A stretch of 12,705 nucleotides of DNA from Candidatus Sodaliphilus limicaballi (GTDB lineage: Bacteria; Bacteroidota; Bacteroidia; Bacteroidales; Muribaculaceae): the NCBI GenBank assembly GCA_018065815.1, contig JAGHSP010000180.1, positions 1 to 12,705 of the forward strand, in the 5' to 3' direction. A program made the position numbers and the translations under genes. Every line of letters starts with the position of its first letter. Position 1 is the first letter of the stretch. This document shows, piece after piece, positions 7,388 through 12,705 of this stretch. Below the pieces are notes generated by a model that was given only the letters and a program-made list of their open reading frames with translations, ran no database searches and was not told where the DNA came from.

Positions 7388-8362
7388 TTAGTTGTATAAA
7401 AGGTTAATAAATTGTTTATTAGTCAAGTTCATGATGATTTGCGACATGTCGATGTGCTTGATTGCATTCTCAATGGCTTGCCGTGTATAAGGAGTGCCAT
7501 TGAGCCGGTCAACTACAAGGTGGTCGATGTCGCCAAGCAGGAAAAAGTCTCCTGTTATGTTTATGTTGTTGATGATGTTGTGAACAAGTTGAAATCTCAC
7601 TTCAATTTCACCCACGCCACCGATGTGCTGCTTGCGGGTGGTGTTGCATCGCGGATTGTTACCTAAAATAAACTCTGGTGTGAGATAGCCTTGCATGATG
7701 TTGTCAATTTGTTGCACGTCATTGTCGCTTATTTCAATCTCTCCATCACACATGGTGCTGCGCACATGCTTCTTGAAATCCTCTATGTTGAGGCCTATGT
7801 GTTGGGATAGGGTGGTGATGCGGCTTTCCACGCTTTTCACTCCTTTTGATTCCAATTTCTGTTTGGAAGGGGTAATGGCATTTGCCATGTGCTGGCGGTC
7901 GGTGTCGTAAAGCATGGTCCCGTGCACTATGCTGAATCCGGGCATGTGGTAGAATGCGTTGCCGCTTACCTTGCATCCGTCAATCATAATGTCGTTGCGA
8001 GAATTGTCGCTGGCATTAAGTCCTAGTAGTTTGAGCATCTCAACGACCGCCGTAGTATAGCGGGAGAATGTCAGTGTGACATTATCGCTTCGAGTTATGT
8101 AACTGAACATGATGTTGTTCATGTCGGCAAACACGCAGCCTCCTCCGCTCTTGCGGCGATAATATTCTATGCCGTTGGCATCGCAATAGTCAAGATTGAC
8201 TTCGTTTTGTATTACCTGGTTTCTCCCGAAGATTACAGTGGGGGTGACTTGCCACATGAAGAAGAGATCGTCCTCACCTATAATGCGAGTCGCATATTCC
8301 TCCATTGCAAGATAGAATGGAAGAATATGCGACTGGTTATCGGGCAATCTCAAATATTTCAT
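7388..8362 (-). CDS. lplA: lipoate-protein ligase A family
   Basis: ATP-dependent ligase that activates free lipoate to lipoyl-AMP and attaches it to a lysine on carrier proteins, here most likely GcvH. Numbered from ATG 8362 (324 aa), the catalytic domain shows WQVTPTVIFGRNQ (about 37-49), the lipoyl-AMP loop RRKSGGGCVFAD (about 69-80; many relatives have H-D where this has A-D), and NDIMIDGCKVSGNAF with the catalytic Lys131. HGTMLYDTD follows. The C-terminal ~80 residues fit the accessory domain, so it is a complete two-domain LplA/LplJ-type enzyme. I prefer ATG 8362: the in-frame TTG at 8365 adds one residue only. It is the first gene of the gcv cluster, seven bases before gcvT. Codon use is more mixed (AGA and ATA appear) than in the gcv genes, consistent with lower expression. 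An octanoyltransferase or lipoyl-relay role is possible but less likely. Confidence 0.93.
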   Translation of the reverse strand: MKYLRLPDNQSHILPFYLAMEEYATRIIGEDDLFFMWQVTPTVIFGRNQVIQNEVNLDYCDANGIEYYRRKSGGGCVFADMNNIMFSYITRSDNVTLTFSRYTTAVVEMLKLLGLNASDNSRNDIMIDGCKVSGNAFYHMPGFSIVHGTMLYDTDRQHMANAITPSKQKLESKGVKSVESRITTLSQHIGLNIEDFKKHVRSTMCDGEIEISDNDVQQIDNIMQGYLTPEFILGNNPRCNTTRKQHIGGVGEIEVRFQLVHNIINNINITGDFFLLGDIDHLVVDRLNGTPYTRQAIENAIKHIDMSQIIMNLTNKQFINLLYN

Positions 8363-8387
8363 CAAGTTATTCTTTCAGTTTGTTAGT

Positions 8388-8431
8388 TTTGCGTATGACC
8401 TACAAAATTCAGGTCTCCTACACAATGCAAA
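8388..8431 (-). other. nested inverted repeats in the gcv cluster leader
   Basis: Read as - strand RNA, TTTGC, GUGU and GACCU on the 5' side pair with a continuous AGGUC-AUAC-GCAAA on the 3' side, with bulges of three and four bases on the 5' side and a 9-base loop (8402-8410). The core is GACCT/AGGTC (8397-8401 with 8411-8415). One of the middle pairs is G-U in the - strand RNA and would be a mismatch on the other strand. There is no U tract after it, so it is not a terminator. It ends 25 bases before the lplA start. If the candidate promoter is right, the outer TTTGC arm overlaps the promoter and only the inner stems would be transcribed. Confidence 0.4.
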
Positions 8432-8459
8432 TTTACTGAAAATATCTTGAATTGAGAAA
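8428..8459 (-). promoter_or_regulatory. candidate Bacteroidota-type promoter for the lplA-gcv-lpd cluster
   Basis: The - strand reads TAAATTTG at 8435-8428, an exact match to the Bacteroides -7 consensus TAnnTTTG. Twenty bases upstream lies TTTC (8459-8456), a three-of-four match to the -33 element TTTG. Transcription would begin a few bases further on, near 8421-8424, giving a leader of about 60 bases before the lplA ATG at 8362. It is the only good match in the 127-bp gap. The -33 match is weak, so this is a motif-level prediction. Confidence 0.5.
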
Positions 8460-8489
8460 TTTAATTGCTCCAAATTTTGTGAGTAATGA

Positions 8490-10496
8490 TTATTTTATAA
8501 TCACTTTGCGGCTAGCACCGTCAACATTGACAATGTAAATGCCATTAGCAAGATTACTGCTGTTGATAGTAACGTCGTTGTTTCCTGCTGCATTAGTTGT
8601 TGAAACCAGTTTGCCTGCAAGGTCAAAAACGTTAACCGTGTTGATACCCTTATCAGCTTTAATATTGATAGAGCCTACTGTTGTATTGACGTCAATGCTT
8701 GAAACTGTTGAGTTGAGGTCTTTCACTGCTGTGAAGTTCTCGGTGTGAATGCGGTAGCAAGCATATCCGTTACCCATTGTGTAGTCGTAAACGAGCACAG
8801 AACTATTGCCTTCGGGTACTACGCGGAAGAATGACCCGCAAGAAGGATTAGCGCTGTAACCGCCAGAACCCAGCGGAGCGACATTAGCAATGGGTTCCGC
8901 ATTAGCGCTCATGTCGCGCACAGAGAAACCGCCGTTGTAGTTTGTGCCGCTGGTGTAAAGGAACATTTCGTGGCCTTCGAGAGTAAAGTAAGCTCCACCT
9001 ACCGAAGAGTTGCTGTTGGGCTGTGTTGTGTTTAGAGAACCGGGGACATACTTGCCCTTGTCCTCGCCATTGAACAGGTTGTAGCCCTGGTTACGCACTT
9101 GGTAGATAAACTTGCTGGGTGTCCCGTCAATAGGGAATATCATGCCGGCAGTAGAACTTGCAAAAGACACTCCGCTAGTCTTTGTGACGTCAACTACTTT
9201 GCCCTCTGCGATATAGATTACAGTAACATAGGTGAGTGCATTCTGGAACAAATACACATAACCGCCCTCTGTTGACATGATGTCACCGCTTGCAGTGATG
9301 AAGTTGGTCTGTCCTTGCTCGGGAGTTGTGAATTTGATTTCGACAGGGGTAGAAGTGAGGTCACAACCAGGATATACAAGAAGAGTGCCGGGATTCTTTG
9401 TCACACCGTCGTTGCGCTGGATTAGGTTTTCGGCGTCGTCAAAGCAGATGCCGTGGCTTGTGGTGCCGGGGAGTTCTGCAATAGTGCCTTCGGGAGTGAT
9501 AAGTACGAGTTGGCTAGTAGTGTAATTGTTGGCATAGCAAAGTCCGTCAGAGGTGATTGCTGCCTGTTGCGCCGATGCATATTTTAAAGCACCAGCTACG
9601 CCTGACGGGAAATTAGCGGGAAGGTTGTTGTTTGCCATTGTGTATTCGAAAATAGGCTCAACTGTAACTTTGAGGGCATCGAGCGGTTCTACGATTGATT
9701 CCCAATCAATGTCTTTGAGGTCGGGCATATCGTTGGGAACTAGAGAATTGCATGTCATCATGTAAACACCCATTTCGCCGTAAGCTTGGTAGTTGGCTTT
9801 TGAATCAACGGTCCACATGGCAACAGGAAGTCCGGCGTCGTGGAATTTCTTTACTGTGTATTTGTCAAAACATCCAGCTTCAATGCTGGGGATGAGTTTC
9901 CACTTTACAATCCAGTCGAAGTTGCTTGCCCAGTTGGCATTGCACAAGAATTGGCATTGCAATTTGGGGTAGTTGGTGCGCACATACTCAAGTGAGTTTT
10001 TCATTGAAGTGAGAATCACTGCTTTATCGGTGAGTCCTTTTTCCTCAATAAGTGCTGCAAGACCGGGGAATTTGCTCATGTCGTTATTGTTGATGCCAGT
10101 GGTCCATTTGAGTTCGATAACGGGGAATACGCCCTTTTCGTTGCACACGTCGAGATACTCGGCGATGGTGCACATTGTGCCAGAATATGTTACACCGCTG
10201 CGTGTTTGCGAGTAAGTCTCTGCTTTGAGTTGTTCCAATGTCGCACTTGCAACAGTGAGGTTTCCGCCCACACGGTTAGTTGTCTCGTCATGGCTGATCA
10301 CATACTGGCCGTCGATAGTGACACGCACGTCACATTCAAGACCAGCATAATGGTAAACATCTACACCGTTGCGATAGGCTTCTACTGTGTTCTCTACACC
10401 CTTGTTGCAACCGCGGTGTCCCACAAAGATTGGTTTCCATGCACTTGCTTGGAAAGCAATGACTGCACTGAGCAGTAGTAAAGTAATCTTTTTCAT
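8490..10496 (-). CDS. secreted glycerophosphodiester phosphodiesterase with T9SS sorting domain
   Basis: Probably hydrolyses glycerophosphodiesters to glycerol-3-phosphate and an alcohol outside the cell or on its surface. The 668-residue product has a signal peptide (MKKITLLLLSAVIAFQASA, cleavage after about 19). A GDPD domain at about 22-260 carries the key motifs FVGHRG (His27, Arg28), VENT, LECDVR (Glu54, Asp56), ISHDET (His69), IELK (Glu128), and late VAMWTVDS and MMTCN segments, so the active site looks intact. Residues about 275-590 are beta-rich with repeating short strands (for example SDGLCYANNYTTSQLVLI and MFLYTSGTNYNGGF); I do not recognise the family, and a propeller-like fold is a guess. 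The last ~70 residues (about 598-668) form a T9SS type A sorting domain ending NGIYIVNVDGASRKVIIK. It stands alone between a terminator upstream and the gcv promoter region downstream. No clear promoter is visible in the 42 bases before ATG 10496. Confidence 0.9.
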   Translation of the reverse strand: MKKITLLLLSAVIAFQASAWKPIFVGHRGCNKGVENTVEAYRNGVDVYHYAGLECDVRVTIDGQYVISHDETTNRVGGNLTVASATLEQLKAETYSQTRSGVTYSGTMCTIAEYLDVCNEKGVFPVIELKWTTGINNNDMSKFPGLAALIEEKGLTDKAVILTSMKNSLEYVRTNYPKLQCQFLCNANWASNFDWIVKWKLIPSIEAGCFDKYTVKKFHDAGLPVAMWTVDSKANYQAYGEMGVYMMTCNSLVPNDMPDLKDIDWESIVEPLDALKVTVEPIFEYTMANNNLPANFPSGVAGALKYASAQQAAITSDGLCYANNYTTSQLVLITPEGTIAELPGTTSHGICFDDAENLIQRNDGVTKNPGTLLVYPGCDLTSTPVEIKFTTPEQGQTNFITASGDIMSTEGGYVYLFQNALTYVTVIYIAEGKVVDVTKTSGVSFASSTAGMIFPIDGTPSKFIYQVRNQGYNLFNGEDKGKYVPGSLNTTQPNSNSSVGGAYFTLEGHEMFLYTSGTNYNGGFSVRDMSANAEPIANVAPLGSGGYSANPSCGSFFRVVPEGNSSVLVYDYTMGNGYACYRIHTENFTAVKDLNSTVSSIDVNTTVGSINIKADKGINTVNVFDLAGKLVSTTNAAGNNDVTINSSNLANGIYIVNVDGASRKVIIK

Positions 10497-10532
10497 TTTG
10501 TAGTAGTTAATTGGTTTATGAAAGGTTTATTG

Positions 10533-10566
10533 AAAAGAGTAGGGGATAGACGCGTCTATCCCCTAC
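10533..10566 (-). terminator. perfect-palindrome terminator after the S9 peptidase gene
   Basis: A perfect 28-bp palindrome at 10539-10566 (14-bp arms, GTAGGGGATAGACG and its complement, with no unpaired centre) lies nine bases after the peptidase stop codon. On the - strand it is followed at once by TCTTTT (10538-10533). The fully paired centre means the real RNA loop would open about four bases. It most likely ends the peptidase transcript and separates it from the phosphodiesterase gene. The U tract is short and broken by a C. Confidence 0.75.
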
Positions 10567-10575
10567 AACTATTAG

Positions 10576-12705
10576 TTATTTTTCGGTTTTGTCTTCTTTG
10601 GTTTCCTTGTTTTCCTTGTTTTCCTTCTTGTCAGGCATTAGCCACTTGTCCATCCACTTGAAGAACTCACGCTGCCATACGATTGAGTTTTGGGGTTTTG
10701 TAACCCAGTGGCATTCGTCGGGATAGAGCACCATGTGGGTGGGAACTCCCATGAGTTTTGCTGCATTGAATGCTTGCATGGTCTGCGTGTAAGCGATGCG
10801 GAAGTCGTTCTCGCCTGTTGTGACCATGATGGGGGTGTCCCAGTTCTGCACATAGTTCTTGGGGTCTGCTTGGCTGAATGATTTTTGAGCCACAGCATTA
10901 TCTTTCTCCCAAGGCGCGCCGCCGAGGTCCCAGTTGACGAACCACATCTCTTCGGTTTCGAGATATTGTGCTCGCAAGTCGAAAATACCTGCGTGCGAAA
11001 GGAAGCAAGCATAGCGTTTGTTGTGATTGCCAGCAAGCCAGTAAACTGAATAGCCGCCGAAGCTTGCGCCGACGCAACCCATGTGGTCGCCGTCGATGTA
11101 GGGTTGCTCCTTCATATAGTCGGTAACGCTGAGGTAGTCCTTCATGCATTGTCCTGCGTAGTCGCCCGAAATCTGTGCATTCCACTCTGTGCCGAAACCG
11201 GGAAGACCGCGACGGTTGGGAGCAATGACTACATAACCGTGGTTTGCCATGATGCGGAGGTTCCAGCGATAACTCCAGAATTGGCTTACAGGTGACTGGG
11301 GACCGCCTTCGCAGAAGAAAATAGACGGATATTTCTTGTTTTTGTCAAATCCTGGAGGCAGGAGCACCCAAGTGGTGATATCCTTGCCGTCGGTAGCCTT
11401 GACGATGACTTTCTCGCACTTAACTTCGTCGAGCGAAGCAAGCAGTTGGGTGTTGACATTGGTAAGCTGCTTGGGTTCTTGTCCCACCTGGAAAGCAAAC
11501 ACTTCGTTGGGAGCAAGGAACGAGTGACGCATGGTCACAAGCGTGTTGTTGTCGGCAAAGTTGATGCCGTCGTAGTCATATTGACCTGCTGCGATGGTGT
11601 CAACCTTCTGTGTTGCAACATCCATGCGGAAGATGGGGCATGTGCCCTGGAACGGACAGATGAAGTAGATGAATTTCTCGTCGGGCGACCAAGCGATTGC
11701 GTCAACAGAGTAATCCCAGTTAGCCGTGAGATCAACCTTTTCGCCTCCCAGTTTATCCATCATGAAAATGCGGTTCTTGTCGGCCTCATAACCATCATGT
11801 TCCATTGACAGCCAAGCAATCTTTCCGCTCTTGGAAACGACGGGGTTGTTGTCGTAGCCCATCATTCCCTCGGTGAGGTTGTCGGTTGTCTTATTTGCCT
11901 CGGTGTCATACACATAGAGGTCGCTATTAGTTGACAGTGCATATTCCTTGCCCACTTTCTTGCGGCACACATATATGAGTTTCTTGCTGTCGGGGGTCCA
12001 GGCAAGTTGTTCAACTCCGCCCCAGGGACGCATGGGTGACTCGAATTGTGTTCCTTCAAGTACATCCTTTACATCGCTTACTTTGGAACCGTCGAAAGTG
12101 CCGACGAAGGGGTGAGGAATCTCGGCTGTCCACTCATTCCAGTGACGATACATCAGGTCGTCAATGATGCGTGCATTGCTCTTGTCCATGTCGGGATGAT
12201 GATCGGTGATGTCTTTACCATACTTAACGGTTGAAACAATCACAATCTTCTTTTCGTCGGGAGAGAAAGTGAAACCTTCAACATCTTTTTCCATTGACGA
12301 AACGCACTTGCGTCCGCTGCCGTCGGCATTCATCACCCACACTTGTGTCACTGCGCCTTCCTTGTCTTCGCAGTAAGTGAATGCGATTTTATTGCCTCCG
12401 TCAATCCACACTGCGTTACCCTCGCTGCGGGGAGTTTCGGTGATTTGCTTGGCGTTCTGGCCATCAATGTCCATTACCCACAGGTCGTTGTTTCCTTTGT
12501 TGGCTTCAATGTCAATTTGGTTTACGGCGAAGAGAACCTTCTTTCCGTCGGGCGATACTTGCGCACCGCTTACTCTGCCGAATTGATTGAGCACTTCGGG
12601 CGTAAACTCTTGTTTTTGAACATTCTCGCCACTAGCTTGATTGCCAGCGTCGTTGTTTTCGTTACATCCTGCCGATGACAGCAATGCTACTACTGATGCC
12701 ATAAC
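10576..12705 (-). CDS. S9-family serine peptidase, probable lipoprotein (5' end probably missing)
   Basis: Prolyl-oligopeptidase-family enzyme (dipeptidyl-peptidase or acylaminoacyl-peptidase type) that likely trims peptides in the periplasm. Numbered from ATG 12702 (708 aa), residues about 35-420 form a beta-propeller with PD40/TolB-like blades (SPDGKKVLFAV, SPDEKKIVIVS, TPDSKKLIYVC, SPDEKFIYFIC). The alpha/beta-hydrolase domain (about 430-690) has the nucleophile in GASFGGY (Ser547), the aspartate in GENDFR (Asp633) and the histidine in DECHW (His665). The start ...SSAGC resembles a lipobox with Cys13, but ATG 12702 lacks the positively charged segment of a signal peptide and the frame stays open to the window edge. 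The true start is probably a few codons upstream. Porphyromonas DPP5 is the relative I would compare first. The protein ends in a lysine/glutamate-rich tail of about 18 residues. A terminator hairpin follows. Confidence 0.92.
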   Translation of the reverse strand, partial: VMASVVALLSSAGCNENNDAGNQASGENVQKQEFTPEVLNQFGRVSGAQVSPDGKKVLFAVNQIDIEANKGNNDLWVMDIDGQNAKQITETPRSEGNAVWIDGGNKIAFTYCEDKEGAVTQVWVMNADGSGRKCVSSMEKDVEGFTFSPDEKKIVIVSTVKYGKDITDHHPDMDKSNARIIDDLMYRHWNEWTAEIPHPFVGTFDGSKVSDVKDVLEGTQFESPMRPWGGVEQLAWTPDSKKLIYVCRKKVGKEYALSTNSDLYVYDTEANKTTDNLTEGMMGYDNNPVVSKSGKIAWLSMEHDGYEADKNRIFMMDKLGGEKVDLTANWDYSVDAIAWSPDEKFIYFICPFQGTCPIFRMDVATQKVDTIAAGQYDYDGINFADNNTLVTMRHSFLAPNEVFAFQVGQEPKQLTNVNTQLLASLDEVKCEKVIVKATDGKDITTWVLLPPGFDKNKKYPSIFFCEGGPQSPVSQFWSYRWNLRIMANHGYVVIAPNRRGLPGFGTEWNAQISGDYAGQCMKDYLSVTDYMKEQPYIDGDHMGCVGASFGGYSVYWLAGNHNKRYACFLSHAGIFDLRAQYLETEEMWFVNWDLGGAPWEKDNAVAQKSFSQADPKNYVQNWDTPIMVTTGENDFRIAYTQTMQAFNAAKLMGVPTHMVLYPDECHWVTKPQNSIVWQREFFKWMDKWLMPDKKENKENKETKEDKTEK

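Noticed and set aside
8363..8489. Possible glycine riboswitch before the glycine cleavage cluster.
   Set aside because: The leader is only about 60-125 bases and I cannot find the conserved purine-rich core of the glycine aptamer; the nested inverted repeat there does not match its architecture.
8450..8489. Possible terminator after the phosphodiesterase gene using AAATTT repeats.
   Set aside because: The six A-T pairs are weak, AAATTT is self-complementary by nature, and no U tract follows. I see no convincing terminator here.
10638..11036. Open frames on the - strand out of frame with the S9 peptidase (also 10898-11185 and 11286-11516).
   Set aside because: They overlap the peptidase reading frame, whose catalytic triad and propeller motifs run uninterrupted through the region. 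Their products look like frame-shifted reads, rich in Arg, Ser and Thr, with no family match.

Overview
The window looks like a chromosomal, mostly housekeeping segment from a Bacteroidota member, probably of the order Bacteroidales (gut-type; Muribaculaceae is a guess). The clues are a protein with a type IX secretion (T9SS) C-terminal sorting domain, A-rich start regions without Shine-Dalgarno sequences, a TAnnTTTG-type promoter element, and the family resemblance of the proteins. I see no RNA genes, insertion sequences, phage genes or CRISPR arrays.

Layout. Positions 1-1513 (+ strand) hold the 3' part of a LolA-like lipoprotein chaperone gene followed closely by trxB (thioredoxin reductase), ended by a strong hairpin terminator. 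Everything else is on the - strand and is described in transcription order, from high to low coordinates. First comes an S9-family serine peptidase, probably a lipoprotein, running off the right edge. It ends at a perfect 28-bp palindrome that looks like a terminator. Next is a secreted glycerophosphodiester phosphodiesterase with an unrecognised middle region and a T9SS tail. After a 127-bp gap with a candidate promoter comes a six-gene cluster: lplA, gcvT, gcvH, gcvPA, gcvPB, lpdA.

The six-gene cluster encodes a whole glycine cleavage system. GcvPA/GcvPB (two-subunit P-protein) decarboxylate glycine onto the lipoyl arm of GcvH. GcvT releases ammonia and passes the one-carbon unit to tetrahydrofolate. 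LpdA re-oxidises the lipoyl arm with NAD+. LplA can attach lipoate to GcvH. Gaps between the first five genes are 7-43 bp, so they are probably one transcript. lpdA is set apart by a 62-bp gap holding a terminator-like hairpin whose U-tract ends five bases before the lpdA start codon.

I found no clearly new biological system. The points most worth a second look are the hairpin before lpdA, the nested inverted repeats in the gcv leader, and the unassigned middle region of the secreted phosphodiesterase.
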